Positions 1 to 9,109 of a stretch of DNA of 64,000 nt are shown piece by piece. Source of the DNA: Acidimicrobium ferrooxidans. GTDB taxonomy: Bacteria; Actinomycetota; Geothermincolia; Fen-727; Anoxymicrobiaceae. The stretch is taken from positions 591,543-655,542 of the forward strand of contig DYIU01000002.1 in assembly GCA_020723485.1 (NCBI GenBank), given 5' to 3'. Both the position numbers and the translations under genes were made by a program. The first letter of the stretch is position 1; every line of letters begins with the position of its first letter. The notes under the pieces are model-generated. The model was not told the origin of the DNA. It saw nothing but the letters and a program-made list of their open reading frames with translations, and ran no database searches.

Positions 1-920
1 AGCCTCGCAAGGTAATTGCCCGGCCTCGCCACGAGGGGCCCAGTTATCGTGACCACCCTCTCGTAGAGTGGCTTGCCGGTAGCCGCAGCCTCGTATAGCG
101 CGACGGCCGTGCCCGCGTTCTGAACCAGGCAACCGACTTCGGACGGGAGCTTGCCTGGAGGAACGTCCCTCCCGGTGAGGACGTGTATCAGCTGCTTCTC
201 GGAGCCCTGCGGGAACTTAACATCGAGTGCTGCAGCATGGACCTCGGCACATGAAGAAGCCGCGGCCCTGACGCTCTCCACCGCGTCCATCTTGTCGGCC
301 TCGATGCCTATGATGCCCCGTCGGGCGTCCACAGCGCGCATGAACAACCTCAGGCCTCCGACCAGCTCCGGTGCGCGCTCCAGCATAAGGCGGTGGTCGC
401 ACGTCAGGTACGGCTCACATTCGCACCCGTTCACTATCACGGTATCGATCGCCTTGTCTGCAGGCGGTGTCAGCTTCACGTGCGTAGGGAACGCGGCTCC
501 CCCCATCCCGACCAGTCCTGCTTCCCGGGCCACCACGCGTACTCGCTCGGCGGTCAGCCCGCCGGGGCGTTCCCGTGGCGATGCTTCCCGTCCTGGCTGC
601 TCTGAGTCCACGGCTATCACGACGCACAGGGCAGACTTTCCCCTGAAGTCGGGCACGTCAGCCACGGCTTCAACCGTCCCCGCGGCAGGGGCATGAACCG
701 GGGCCGCTATGAATGCCCCGGAATCGCCTATGACCTGTCCTAGTTCCACGTGCTCGCCCGGGGTTACTACTGCTTCGTTTGGAGCGCCGATGTGCTGGGT
801 AAGCGGTACTGACAGGACCGGCGGCAGGGGCGCCCGGAGCACTGCCTTCGACGAGGTCTCAGCCTTGTTTCGTCCGGGATGTACCCCGCCCTTGAAAGTC
901 CTCGTGCGTCTGATGCTCAA
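1..920 (-). CDS. RnfC-like electron transport protein, 3' part cut by the window edge
   Basis: This frame stays open to the left edge, so the C-terminal part (where RnfC carries its two 4Fe-4S motifs) lies outside. The translation reads FKGGVHPGRNKAE near the start, then IGAPNEAVVTPGEHVELGQ, a CECEPYLTCDHRLM motif and PPGKLPSEVG, all matching the complete RnfC encoded at 9110-10423. RnfC is the cytoplasmic, NADH- and FMN-binding subunit of Rnf; related proteins such as PrdC feed selenoprotein reductases. I chose TTG at 920 because GAGGA lies 7 nt upstream. GTG at 980 is the alternative, and an in-frame TAA at 1011-1013 bounds the gene. It is divergent from the selenocysteine genes. No in-frame UGA is present in the visible part. 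Whether it is Rnf proper or a PrdC-like partner cannot be decided from this fragment. Confidence 0.85.
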   Translation of the reverse strand, partial: MSIRRTRTFKGGVHPGRNKAETSSKAVLRAPLPPVLSVPLTQHIGAPNEAVVTPGEHVELGQVIGDSGAFIAAPVHAPAAGTVEAVADVPDFRGKSALCVVIAVDSEQPGREASPRERPGGLTAERVRVVAREAGLVGMGGAAFPTHVKLTPPADKAIDTVIVNGCECEPYLTCDHRLMLERAPELVGGLRLFMRAVDARRGIIGIEADKMDAVESVRAAASSCAEVHAAALDVKFPQGSEKQLIHVLTGRDVPPGKLPSEVGCLVQNAGTAVALYEAAATGKPLYERVVTITGPLVARPGNYLAR

Positions 921-1151
921 ACCCGGTTCCTCGAAGTGTCTCTCATCGCTGATTGATTCCGGTTCCTCGTCCTCGCCCACTGCCGGTCCCGGTGCCAGGT
1001 GCTGCCCGGTTTATTCTAGGCACCGGTTGGGATTCCTCCGGGTTCACGGTGGGCGGCGTTTCGAAGCACTTTTCCAGGAAGACTGTTATAACATATAGCG
1101 ATGATATCTATTAGAATTACTGATACAGGTCAGGAATGCGAGGTTACTTTC

Positions 1152-1385
1152 ATGGGCCAACCTCAAGGACTCATCGTCTTCGACTCGACAAATACCGCCC
1201 TGAGGGTCGAGAAGGTCCTCAAGGACGCAGGGGTGCAATGCGCGGTGATACCCACTCCTCTCGAGATAACCGCCGACTGCGGCATTTCACTGCTGCTGAA
1301 GGAGCCGTGGGTCGAAAAAGCGAAAGAAGCTCTGGCGGCCGCTTCATGCGATGGATACAAGCTCGTCTTTCCGTTCGAGCGCTGA
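1152..1385 (+). CDS. DUF3343 family putative Se/S carrier protein
   Basis: A 77-residue protein reading GLIVFDSTNTALRVEKVLKDAG early and ITADCGISL later. The VFxST...ALxxEKxLK pattern and the DCG motif are those of DUF3343, small proteins found beside selD, yedF and selA and proposed to carry selenium or sulfur on the conserved Cys. I chose ATG 1152, which has GAGG 7 nt upstream and gives the usual family length. An in-frame ATG at 1101 adds 17 residues and sits 8 nt after TATAAC, so a leaderless longer form is possible. It is the first gene of the selenium cluster, 22 nt before selD. The carrier role is family-based inference. Confidence 0.85.
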   Translation: MGQPQGLIVFDSTNTALRVEKVLKDAGVQCAVIPTPLEITADCGISLLLKEPWVEKAKEALAAASCDGYKLVFPFER

Positions 1386-1407
1386 CGGGGCGTCAGGGGG
1401 TGAGAAG

Positions 1408-2463
1408 TTGACCGAGAAGGTGAGGCTGACCGCCTACTCGCGCAGGGCCGGGTGAGCGGCAAAGATAGGTCCGGGCGACCTGCAGCGGATATTGAACAGC
1501 CTGCCCGAGGAGACCGCGCCCGAGCTGCTGTCTTCGGCGCTGTCCGGGGAGGACGCCGGCGTCTACCTGCTCTCGGAGCGAACGGCGCTCGTGCAGACGG
1601 TCGACTTCTTTCCGCCCATCGTCGATGACCCGTACACGTTCGGCCAGATAACCGCGGCCAACGCGATGAGCGACATCTACGCAATGGGCGGCAAGCCTTT
1701 GACGGCGTTGAACATCCTGGCCTACCCCTGCGGGCTCGAGGTCAACGTCATCGAGAGGATACTGCTCGGAGGGCACGACAAGGTGCACGAGGCGGGCGCC
1801 GTGGTCGCGGGCGGGCACACGATCGAAGACGACGAGCTCAAGTACGGCCTATGTGTCACCGGCATCGTGGACCCCGCCGAGATGACGTCGATATCGGGTG
1901 CGCGCCCCGGTGACACCCTGTTGCTCACGAAACCGGTGGGCACCGGAATCCTGTCCACGGCCCTCAAGGCCGGCCTCATCGATGAGGACGGCATGCGCGA
2001 TGCCATCGACTCGATGGTTGAGCTGAACGCTCGCGCGGCCGGGGTCCTCTCCGGTTACGACCTCGGAGCGTGCACCGACGTCACGGGGTTCGGTCTGGCG
2101 GGACACCTGTACGAGGTCGCGTGCGCGAGCGAGATCGCCGCGGAGCTCTGGGCCGGTGAGGTCCCGCTGTTCGGGCGCGTCCTCGAAATGCTGTCTATGG
2201 GCATGGCGACGGAGGGTCAAGCGCGCAACAGGAGTTACACAGAGGATGCTGAGGTCGTCACCGCTGGTGGTGACGAAGAGAGGGTCGATTGCATGTACGA
2301 CCCCCAGACCTCAGGAGGGCTGCTCGCCTCGGTGGCAGCCCCGGACGCCGACCGGGCCCTCGCCGAACTGAGGGCCGGCCCGTGCCCATCCGCCGCGGCG
2401 GTGGGGGTCATTCGAGAGAGAGGACCGAGGCTGGTGATAAGGAGCGGGAGGGGCGACCGATGA
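1408..2463 (+). CDS. selD: Selenide, water dikinase (SelD), selenocysteine-containing
   Basis: SelD makes selenophosphate from selenide and ATP, the selenium donor for Sec-tRNA. The conserved N-terminus of the family is YSxxxG(C/U)AAKIGPGDL. Here the frame from TTG 1408 reads LTAYSRRAG, then TGA at 1453-1455, then AAKIGPGDLQ. The UGA thus stands exactly at the catalytic Cys/Sec position (residue 16), so the gene is a 351-residue selenoprotein and not a truncated ORF starting at 1492. A GGGGGTGAG ribosome site precedes TTG. Downstream, VQTVDFFPPIVDDPYTFGQI, NAMSDIYAMGG and GGHTIED are typical SelD motifs. Its stop overlaps the yedF start (ATGA). An ordinary ORF caller will miss the first 28 residues. 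Confidence 0.96.
1453..1481 (+). promoter_or_regulatory. UGA(Sec) codon and candidate SECIS hairpin of selD
   Basis: The Sec UGA is at 1453-1455. A hairpin AGGTC-CGGGC-GACCT (1467-1481) follows, a 5-bp perfect stem with a G in the second loop position. The loop starts 17 nt after the UGA, within the spacing known for bacterial SECIS elements, which bind SelB inside the coding region. The stem is short, so the structure is less certain than the recoding itself. Confidence 0.65.
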
Positions 2464-3059
2464 GCGAGACCTACGTAGACTGCACCGGGCTCAAGTGCCC
2501 GGAGCCGGTCATGAGGACCCGCCAGGCCCTGGCGGAAACAGAAGGCGTCGTCACGGTGCTCGTCGATAACGAGACGGCCCGCGACAACGTCGAGCGGTTC
2601 GCAACCACATCGGGCTGCGACGTCCAGGTCAGCAGGGCGCTGGGGGGCTTCCTTCTGAAGATAAAGCCCGGCGAGACTGAACCAGAAGCGACCCCGGTGG
2701 CAGGAGCGGCCTGTGAATCAGGCTCCCTCACCGCCGTGTTCATTTCGAGCGAGGCGATAGGCACCGGGGAGCCCGAGCTTGGCGCGGCCCTCATGAAGTC
2801 CTTCCTGTACGCGAGCGCGGAGGCCGATACCCCTCCGTCCACCCTGGTGTTCATGAACAGCGGCGTGAAGCTGGTAACGGTCAACGGCGAGACGGCCGAG
2901 TCGGTGAAGAAACTCGAGGACCGGGGAGCCGAGGTCCTGGTCTGCGGAACGTGCCTCGACTTTTACGGGCTGAAGGACCGGCTGCTCGCGGGCCGGGTCA
3001 GCAACATGTACGAGATCCAGACCGCCCTGGCCGCGGCCGACAGGACCATAAGCCTGTGA
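2460..3059 (+). CDS. yedF: Sulfurtransferase-like selenium metabolism protein YedF
   Basis: A 199-residue two-domain protein. Residues 1-70 are a TusA/SirA-like domain with CTGLKCPEPVMRTRQAL (the CPxP motif). Residues about 90-199 are the DsrE-like YedF domain (AVFISSEAIGTGEPELG and LVCGTCLDFYGLKDRL). YedF regularly accompanies selD and is thought to handle selenium or sulfur before selenophosphate synthesis; its exact reaction is not settled. ATG 2460 overlaps the selD stop by the ATGA arrangement, implying translational coupling. The frame is open upstream inside selD, but that part is a shadow. The selA gene follows after about 45 nt. Confidence 0.92.
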   Translation: MSETYVDCTGLKCPEPVMRTRQALAETEGVVTVLVDNETARDNVERFATTSGCDVQVSRALGGFLLKIKPGETEPEATPVAGAACESGSLTAVFISSEAIGTGEPELGAALMKSFLYASAEADTPPSTLVFMNSGVKLVTVNGETAESVKKLEDRGAEVLVCGTCLDFYGLKDRLLAGRVSNMYEIQTALAAADRTISL

Positions 3060-3091
3060 GTCCGGTCCCTGCATGAGCGCAATCCTTTGTT

Positions 3092-3104
3092 TATAATGGA
3101 CAGC
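3092..3104 (+). promoter_or_regulatory. Candidate -10 box giving a leaderless selA transcript
   Basis: TATAAT at 3092-3097 lies 7 nt before the ATG at 3105. That distance would put the transcription start at or next to the start codon. I see no good -35 element and no Shine-Dalgarno sequence before this ATG, which fits a leaderless message of the kind common in Actinomycetota. The sequence alone does not prove promoter activity. Confidence 0.45.
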
Positions 3105-4517
3105 ATGAACTCCCCTGACGAAAGCGCGCGAGAGCTCCTGCGGCTCATTCCGCAGGTTAACGAGCTGGCGGACCAAGTGATGTCCGGCGCCGGCGCCGGT
3201 CTGCCGCGGCGGGTGGTGATGGACGCTACGCGCCGCGTGGTCGACGGCGTGAGGGCTTCCATCCTCCAGGGCGGGGGCGCATCGACCGCTCCCGCCGAAC
3301 TGGATGTCGAGTCCCTCGCGGAATCGGTCGTGGCCGCCGCGCGGAAGACCCTTGAACCGGGCCTCCGTCGAGTGATAAACGCGACGGGGGTGGTGCTGCA
3401 CACCAACCTGGGACGCGCGCCGGTCTGGCGCGAAGCACTCGATGCGGCCGTTGAGGCCTCCTCGGGATACTGCAACCTGGAGTTCCGCCTCGAAGAGGGC
3501 GTCCGGGGCTCCCGCCAGGAGCACCTGGAACCTCTGCTCTGCTCGCTGACGGGGGCCGAAGCGGCGCTCGTGGTCAACAACAACGCGGCAGCGGTGCTGC
3601 TGGTCCTGGCCGCCCTCGCACGGGGCCGCGAGGTCGTGGTCTCCCGGGGACAGCTGGTCGAGATCGGTGACTCGTTCCGGCTCCCCGATATCATGGCCCA
3701 GAGCGGGGCAGTCATGGTGGAGGTGGGCACCACCAACCGCACCCGCCTCTCCGACTACAGCAACGCGGTGGGGCCCGACACCGCTCTCCTCATGAAGATA
3801 CACCAGAGCAACTTCCGCATCGTCGGCTACTCCGAGGACGTCCCGCTGCAGGAACTCGTCGAGCTCGGACGCCAGCATTTCGTCCCGGTCGTCGAGGACC
3901 TGGGCAGCGGTTCGCTCGTCGGGCTGGAGCCGCTCGGCCTCGCCGGCGAGCACACGGCGGCCCAGAGCGTCGCGCAGGGGGCAGACCTCGTGACATTCAG
4001 CGGCGACAAGCTGCTCGGAGGCCCCCAGGCCGGGATAATAGTCGGCGGACGCGAGTACGTTGACGAGGTCCGCGGCCACCCGCTGGCGCGCGCCGTCCGA
4101 ATCGACAAGATGACCGCCGCGGCCCTCGAGGTTACCCTCCGGGCCTACCTCGATCCCGACCAAGCGTGGTCGTCCATTCCGGGTCTACGGATGCTCTCCG
4201 AGGACCCCGGCGCGGTGCGCTCCCGGGCGAACAGACTCAAGCGCCTGCTCGAACGTGAAGGCCTTCAGCTCGAGTGCGCCGTGGTGCCCGAGATGTCCCG
4301 CGCGGGAGGCGGTTCGCTGCCCACCGCCGAGATACCCACATACTGCCTGAGCGTGTCACATGCCTCACTCTCCAATGCGGCCCTGGAGGAGAAGCTCCGA
4401 AAGGGAGAGCCGCCGGTCCTCGCGCGGATCAAGGACGAGCGTATCCTCTTCGACCTGAGAACAGTGTCCGACCAAGAGGTCTCGCTCCTGGCCGGGGCCA
4501 TTGCTTCGATCGCCTGA
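3105..4517 (+). CDS. selA: L-seryl-tRNA(Sec) selenium transferase (SelA)
   Basis: SelA is the PLP enzyme that converts seryl-tRNA(Sec) to selenocysteinyl-tRNA(Sec) with selenophosphate. The 470-residue length is normal. [18 protein letters not shown], [15 protein letters not shown] and the PLP-lysine motif [12 protein letters not shown] are all present. The N-terminus ([16 protein letters not shown]) matches the family helical domain. ATG 3105 is preferred because a TATAAT sits 7 nt upstream; ATG 3096 and TTG 3087 are in frame but have no ribosome site. Its last codons are followed 16 nt later by the selB start. It is part of the continuous selD-yedF-selA-selB-selC array. Confidence 0.96.
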   Translation: MNSPDESARELLRLIPQVNELADQVMSGAGAGLPRRVVMDATRRVVDGVRASILQGGGASTAPAELDVESLAESVVAAARKTLEPGLRRVINATGVVLHTNLGRAPVWREALDAAVEASSGYCNLEFRLEEGVRGSRQEHLEPLLCSLTGAEAALVVNNNAAAVLLVLAALARGREVVVSRGQLVEIGDSFRLPDIMAQSGAVMVEVGTTNRTRLSDYSNAVGPDTALLMKIHQSNFRIVGYSEDVPLQELVELGRQHFVPVVEDLGSGSLVGLEPLGLAGEHTAAQSVAQGADLVTFSGDKLLGGPQAGIIVGGREYVDEVRGHPLARAVRIDKMTAAALEVTLRAYLDPDQAWSSIPGLRMLSEDPGAVRSRANRLKRLLEREGLQLECAVVPEMSRAGGGSLPTAEIPTYCLSVSHASLSNAALEEKLRKGEPPVLARIKDERILFDLRTVSDQEVSLLAGAIASIA

Positions 4518-4533
4518 AGAGACGGAGAGCCCT

Positions 4534-6444
4534 TTGACGCCGCGCCGCAACCTGATAATCGGAACTGCCGGACACATCGACCACGGTAAGACGGTCCTGG
4601 TCAAGGCGCTCACCGGGCGTGATACGGACCGCCTCGCCGAAGAGAAGGAACGCGGCATCTCCATCGACCTCGGATTCGCGCCGCTCACGTTCTCCGACGG
4701 CTCGGTGGCCGGCATAGTGGACGTCCCCGGGCATGAGAACTTCGTCAGGAACATGCTGGCCGGGGCCACCGGTGTGGACCTCGCGCTCCTCGTGGTCGCT
4801 GCCGACGATGGTGTCATGCCCCAGACGAGGGAGCACCTGGCCATCCTGGACCTGCTCGGCGTCACGCGCGCGGTCGTCGCGGTCACCAAGGCCGACCTCG
4901 TCGAAGAGGACATGCTGGAGCTCGTGGCCGACGAGGTAGGCGAGCTGCTAGAGGGGACCGCGCTGGAAGGCTCTCCGGTGATACCCGTTTCGGGCATCAC
5001 GGGGCAGGGTATTGACGAGCTCCGTGCCGAGCTGGAGCGGCAGGCCTCGGAAGTGCGGCTCAAGGACGAGGGGCTGCCTACGCGGCTTCCGATCGACCGG
5101 GTGTTCACGCTGCGCGGCATCGGCACCGTCGTGACCGGGACGCTGTGGAGCGGAACCATTGAGAACAACGGCCAGCTCGAGCTGCTCCCCTGGAGCAGGC
5201 CGGTGCGGGTTCGCGGCCTTCAGGTCCACGATTCCGACAGGGAGGCCGCCTACGCCGGCGAGAGAGTCGCCGTAAATCTCGCAGGCATATCACGGGAAGA
5301 GACCTCACGCGGTGACGTCCTGACAGTACCCGGCTACATGCGCCCGACCTACATGCTCGACGCACGAGTTACGCTCCTCCGGGATTGGGTCCGCCCCCTC
5401 AGGAGGGGGACCAGGCTCAGGCTCCATCACGGGACTCGAGAGGTCCTCGGGAGGGTCTATCCCCTCCAGACCGACAGGATCGAGCCCGGCGCCACGGCGG
5501 CTGCCCAGCTCAGGCTGGAGGCCGAGCTCGTGTGCGCTCCAGGCGACAGGTTCGTACTGCGGAGCTATTCGCCCGTCACCACGATAGGAGGGGGCATCGT
5601 GGTCGACGCCCACCCCCGCAAGCACCGTGTCCACGACCCGGAAGCGGTCCGGCAGTTCGAGGAGCTCGAGTCGGGCGACCTCGCGCGCGCCGTAGCGGTA
5701 TACCTGGAACGCTCCACCGCGCCGGTATCCGCCTCCGGCCTGGTCCTCGCCTCGGGGCTCGCTCCACAAGCGGTGGACGAGGGCCTGGAGCGCCTGCTGA
5801 AATCGGGGCTCGCGGTTTCCTCCGGCGGGGAAAAAGCGCGCGTGTATCTGCATAGAGACCACTATGAGAGCGCTACCGAGGAAATGCGCCGGGCGCTCGC
5901 CTCTTTCCACGAGTCAAGGCCGCTGGCGGACGGAATAGCCCGTGAGACGCTGAAGAAGAAGCTGCTCTCGGGCTGGGACCCCCGGTCCTCCGACGCACTG
6001 CTCGAGGGCATGGAAGCAGCGGGTGTCATCGAGACCGAGGGAAACGTGGTCAGGCTGGCCGGCTCATCCGTCTCGGTCACCGGTGACCAGGAGAGCCACC
6101 TCGAAGACATCTTGTCGAGGATTGCAGCGAGCCCCGTGTCTCCGCCGACCGTGAGCGAGCTCTCCGCCGAGCTCGGCCTGGACAGGGGTGCCGTCGCCGA
6201 GCTGCTCGGGCTCGCCGAGAGGGAAAAGAAGGTCATCAGGGTCTCACCCGAGCTGTACTTCTCCCCGGATACCGTGGCCGATGTGGAGGAAAGGCTCCGG
6301 TCCGCCGCCGGGCCGGAAGGCATAACTGTCAGTGACTTCCGGGAGGTCATCGGCACAAGCCGTAAGTACGCCCTCCCCCTGCTCGAATACTTCGACCGTA
6401 TGCGAGTGACGGTCCGCGTGGGCGACCTACGTAAGCTGCGCTAA
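4534..6444 (+). CDS. selB: Selenocysteine-specific elongation factor SelB
   Basis: SelB delivers Sec-tRNA to ribosomes stalled at UGA and binds the SECIS hairpin with its C-terminal winged helices. The 636-residue protein has the GTPase motifs GHIDHGKT (residues 13-20), DVPGHENF and TKAD. EF-Tu-like domains II and III follow ([11 protein letters not shown] and [11 protein letters not shown]). A C-terminal region of about 250 residues fits the four winged-helix repeats. I chose TTG 4534 because GGAG lies about 7 nt upstream and the P-loop then starts at the usual distance. The frame is open from 4501, but that part overlaps selA. tRNA-Sec follows 26 nt after the stop. Confidence 0.96.
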   Translation: MTPRRNLIIGTAGHIDHGKTVLVKALTGRDTDRLAEEKERGISIDLGFAPLTFSDGSVAGIVDVPGHENFVRNMLAGATGVDLALLVVAADDGVMPQTREHLAILDLLGVTRAVVAVTKADLVEEDMLELVADEVGELLEGTALEGSPVIPVSGITGQGIDELRAELERQASEVRLKDEGLPTRLPIDRVFTLRGIGTVVTGTLWSGTIENNGQLELLPWSRPVRVRGLQVHDSDREAAYAGERVAVNLAGISREETSRGDVLTVPGYMRPTYMLDARVTLLRDWVRPLRRGTRLRLHHGTREVLGRVYPLQTDRIEPGATAAAQLRLEAELVCAPGDRFVLRSYSPVTTIGGGIVVDAHPRKHRVHDPEAVRQFEELESGDLARAVAVYLERSTAPVSASGLVLASGLAPQAVDEGLERLLKSGLAVSSGGEKARVYLHRDHYESATEEMRRALASFHESRPLADGIARETLKKKLLSGWDPRSSDALLEGMEAAGVIETEGNVVRLAGSSVSVTGDQESHLEDILSRIAASPVSPPTVSELSAELGLDRGAVAELLGLAEREKKVIRVSPELYFSPDTVADVEERLRSAAGPEGITVSDFREVIGTSRKYALPLLEYFDRMRVTVRVGDLRKLR

Positions 6445-6470
6445 TCATGTATCATAGTCATGCTAATAGC

Positions 6471-6566
6471 GGAGGTGGATCCGTCCTGGTGGGCGGCGCG
6501 GTCTTCAAAACCGTTGTGGCGTCTTAACCGGCGCTGGGTAAGTTCGATTCTTATGCACCTCCGCCA
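6471..6566 (+). tRNA. selC: tRNA-Sec (anticodon UCA)
   Basis: A 96-nt tRNA including an encoded CCA (6564-6566) with discriminator G. The acceptor arms are GGAGGTG (6471-6477) and CACCTCC. The D arm has the six-base-pair stem and four-base loop typical of tRNA-Sec (CCGTCC-TGGT-GGGCGG). The anticodon loop CTTCAAA places UCA at 6505-6507. A long variable arm and a T arm (GTAAG-TTCGATT-CTTAT) follow. The eighth acceptor pair would be G-G, so the 8+5 geometry is imperfect by eye. Its position directly after selB completes the selenocysteine pathway in one locus. Confidence 0.95.
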
Positions 6567-6587
6567 GACCAGGGGCGGTCCTGAAAA

Positions 6588-7481
6588 TTGGGCCTTGACA
6601 TATCTGTACTCGAAACGTTCACGCTGGTAGCCGACCTCGGCTCGTTCAGCGCGGCCGCTCGCCGGCTCGGCATCACCCAGCCGGCCGTGTCCCTCCAGAT
6701 CAAATCGCTCGAGAAGGAACTCTCCGCGTCGCTCATCGACCGGTCGGGCGGGAAGGTCCTGCTGACGCCGGCTGGCCGGGCCGCCTACCAGCACGCGGTG
6801 AGGATACTCGCCTACCGCGACCAGATGATGGCGGACATCCCCCGCTCGACCGGTCAGGTGGCGGGCCGGCTTCTCATCGGCGCGAGCAACATCCCCGGGG
6901 AATACCTGCTGCCACCGATCCTGAGCGAGTTCAGCGTCCTTTATCCCGAAGTCTCCACGGTGCTCGAGATAGCGGACTCCGAAAGCGTTCTGGCAGGCTT
7001 GCGCGAGGAAGAGGTGGAGCTCGCGTTCGTGGGGACGCGTCCCGACACGGCCTCGGGTTGGAAGCGATTCGCTTCCGACCGCCTCGTGCTCGTAACGCCG
7101 CCCCACCACCCTCTGTCCGTCAAGAAGAAGATCCCACTGCAATCGGTAGCGGGCGAGCGCTTTGTGAGCAGGGCGGCCGGGAGCGGCACCAGGGCCCGGT
7201 TCGTGGCCGCGCTGGGCGAGCTGGGCTTGAGCGAGGACAGCCTGGACCTGGTCGCTGAGCTCGGCTCCAACCAGGCGGTGGTCTCAGCCGTCCAGGCCGG
7301 GATGGGCATCTCAGTCATAAGCCGCCTCGCCGCCGAGCAGCCGGCGCGTTCCGGCCTCATCAGGATGATGGAGATCTCAGGGGTGGACCTGTCCAGGGAT
7401 TTCTACGTTGTCTTCTCGCCGGACAGGCCGCTCTCCCTGGCGGCCGAGAGGTTCCTGGAGATGGTCTCGGGTGAGAAGTGA
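6588..7481 (+). CDS. LysR family regulator, selenium-metabolism associated type
   Basis: A 297-residue LysR-type regulator. The N-terminal winged helix-turn-helix (about residues 6-65) reads AAARRLGITQPAVSLQI. A CysB-like periplasmic-binding-fold effector domain follows (LLIGASNIPGEYLLPPIL, GSNQAVVSAVQAGMGISVIS). A distinct LysR group is known to travel with selD, selA and selB, and its place 21 nt after tRNA-Sec fits that group. TTG 6588 is the start, with no strong ribosome site, so the exact N-terminus is uncertain. It overlaps the next gene by 11 nt. The effector and targets are not visible; control of selenium or molybdenum genes is inference from context. Confidence 0.85.
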   Translation: MGLDISVLETFTLVADLGSFSAAARRLGITQPAVSLQIKSLEKELSASLIDRSGGKVLLTPAGRAAYQHAVRILAYRDQMMADIPRSTGQVAGRLLIGASNIPGEYLLPPILSEFSVLYPEVSTVLEIADSESVLAGLREEEVELAFVGTRPDTASGWKRFASDRLVLVTPPHHPLSVKKKIPLQSVAGERFVSRAAGSGTRARFVAALGELGLSEDSLDLVAELGSNQAVVSAVQAGMGISVISRLAAEQPARSGLIRMMEISGVDLSRDFYVVFSPDRPLSLAAERFLEMVSGEK

Positions 7482-8079
7482 CATCCCCGGGCGGCGCAGG
7501 GGCATCATCGTTGTCAGCGCGGCATCCAAGAAGGGCGGAAAGAGCACGGTCGCTGCGCACCTCGTCCGGGAGCTGCGTGCCGACTACGGCCTCAAGGTGA
7601 GCGCCGGCGGCACGCACGCGGAGGAGACTCTCACGACCGATCCCGGGGTGATCTCCACCCCCGGCACGGACACGGGCGCGCTGGTTGCGGCGGGCGCGCG
7701 CCGCGTGCTGTGGGTCAACGCCCCGCCCGAGCATCTGGGCGCAGAGCTCGACCGCGCCCTGTCTATGTTCGGCGAACCGGGGCTCCTGGTGGTGGAAGGA
7801 GGCAGCGCGCTTGCGCACCTCGACCCCGATTTCTCGGTATTCCTCATGGGCGTCCCGTTCACCGATTTCAAACCTTCCGCAGAGAGGGCTCTCGAAAAGG
7901 CCGACCTCGTCCTGGTAAACACCTCTGGCGCCCTTTCCGGCTCCGACGTGCGCGGGCTCGAGGCCGAGATACACGGGAGGGCGCCGGATGCCCGTGTTCT
8001 CTTGTATGACTCAGGGGGATTTACCGAAGCCCTCGCCGAGGCCGCCCGCCTCGCGCGCCAGAAGCTGAACCGGCATTAA
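7471..8079 (+). CDS. MobB-like P-loop nucleotide-binding protein
   Basis: A 202-residue protein with an N-terminal Walker A motif (SKKGGKSTVAAHLVREL) and later GLLVVEGGSAL, which resembles the acidic Walker B region of MobB/dethiobiotin-synthetase folds. GTG 7471 overlaps the lysR stop by 11 nt, so the two are co-translated. MobB assists molybdopterin guanine dinucleotide formation, the cofactor of the formate dehydrogenase encoded next door, so a role in cofactor supply is plausible. The match is only to the P-loop fold, and the classic MobB motif GYKNSGKTTL is absent, so the function stays open. A strong hairpin ends the transcript 2 nt after the stop. Confidence 0.6.
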   Translation: MRSDIPGRRRGIIVVSAASKKGGKSTVAAHLVRELRADYGLKVSAGGTHAEETLTTDPGVISTPGTDTGALVAAGARRVLWVNAPPEHLGAELDRALSMFGEPGLLVVEGGSALAHLDPDFSVFLMGVPFTDFKPSAERALEKADLVLVNTSGALSGSDVRGLEAEIHGRAPDARVLLYDSGGFTEALAEAARLARQKLNRH

Positions 8080-8080
8080 A

Positions 8081-8108
8081 GAAAGGGCCCCGTTTCCGGG
8101 GCCCTTTC
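8081..8108. terminator. Bidirectional hairpin terminator
   Basis: A perfect 12-bp stem (GAAAGGGCCCCG paired with CGGGGCCCTTTC) with the loop TTTC. It separates the plus-strand P-loop gene from the 3' end of the minus-strand rnfD. The A-rich and T-rich stem ends would give U runs in both directions. Confidence 0.85.
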
Positions 8109-8131
8109 GCTCGTCTGTTCTCTTTCTACTG

Positions 8132-9091
8132 CTACTCGCCTTCGACTGGCACCGTCTTTACCGCGCCGAACCTCTTGCGCACAACTACGCGGTTCAGCAG
8201 GGGCGTCAGGGCGTTGCCGATGAGTATCGAGTAGGCCACCGCGCCCGTAGGTGCGGCGTAGAGCCGTATCACCGTGACCAACACGCCGATTATCACACCG
8301 TAGATGATCTGGGCCAGCCTGTTGTCAGGGCTCGTTACCCAGTCGGTCGCCATGAAGACGGCGCCGAACACCAGGCCGCCGGCGAGGATCATGTAGAGCG
8401 GGTTCTCGCCGAGTATCGCGGTCAGGATGAACACGGTGCCGATTATCGAGACCGGGATGTGCCATGTGATGTGGCCCTTGTACATCAGGTAGGCCCCACC
8501 GATGAGCACCGCCAGTATCGATACCTCGGCCATCGCCCCTCCGGCGTGTCCCAGGAACAGCCACCAGTAGCCGGGGCGCAGACCGTTAAGCGCGCCGGCC
8601 TTGATGAAGGTCAGCGGCGTGGCGGACGTCACCCCGTCCAGGGCGCCCAGGTACAGCGTAGTGGCGGTCAATCCGAAGAGCTGGGAGATTATCAACAGTG
8701 ATACAAACCCGAACAACGCGGGGTTGAAGATGTTGTATCCGAGTCCTCCCATCAGCTCCTTTACCAGGGCCACCGCAATGAAGGTGCCGATCATCACGTA
8801 CCAGAACGGCACTCCGGGCGGAAGCAGAAGGGCAACGAACAGGCCCGTCACTATGGCGCTGAAATCGCCGATCGAGGGCTCCCTGCCCATTATCTTGCGC
8901 ATGACCCACTCGCAGGCGATTGCCGTGACGACGGCCGCGGCCAGGTTCACGATGGCGTAAAGCCTGAAGAACCCGATGGCCACCGCGATGACGGGAATGA
9001 GGGCGATCGCAACATCCCTCATGGCAGAACCCGTCAGGTCCTTGCTCTTGATGTGCGGCGGTGGCGAGTATGCGAACTCGTTGTTTGCCAT
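8132..9091 (-). CDS. rnfD: RnfD, membrane subunit of an Rnf-type complex
   Basis: A 319-residue polytopic membrane protein. It has the RnfD/NqrB landmarks: N-terminal SPPPHIKSKDLTGSAMRDV, IMGREPSIGDFSAIVTGLFVALLLPP, NIFNPALFGF, and the covalent-flavin motif DGVTSATPL at residues 152-160, where Thr carries FMN. The C-terminal half contains further helices and MATDWVTSP. ATG 9091 lies 18 nt after the rnfC stop. Rnf complexes normally need RnfG, E, A and B as well; none is encoded here, and the operon ends at the hairpin directly downstream. The identity is clear; the partner set is not. Confidence 0.93.
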   Translation of the reverse strand: MANNEFAYSPPPHIKSKDLTGSAMRDVAIALIPVIAVAIGFFRLYAIVNLAAAVVTAIACEWVMRKIMGREPSIGDFSAIVTGLFVALLLPPGVPFWYVMIGTFIAVALVKELMGGLGYNIFNPALFGFVSLLIISQLFGLTATTLYLGALDGVTSATPLTFIKAGALNGLRPGYWWLFLGHAGGAMAEVSILAVLIGGAYLMYKGHITWHIPVSIIGTVFILTAILGENPLYMILAGGLVFGAVFMATDWVTSPDNRLAQIIYGVIIGVLVTVIRLYAAPTGAVAYSILIGNALTPLLNRVVVRKRFGAVKTVPVEGE

Positions 9092-9109
9092 GTACGTCTC
9101 GCCCCCTTT

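Noticed and set aside
1492-2463. Shorter selD starting at 1492
   Set aside because: This start drops the conserved YSxxxGUAAKIGPGDL region, which is present and in frame upstream.
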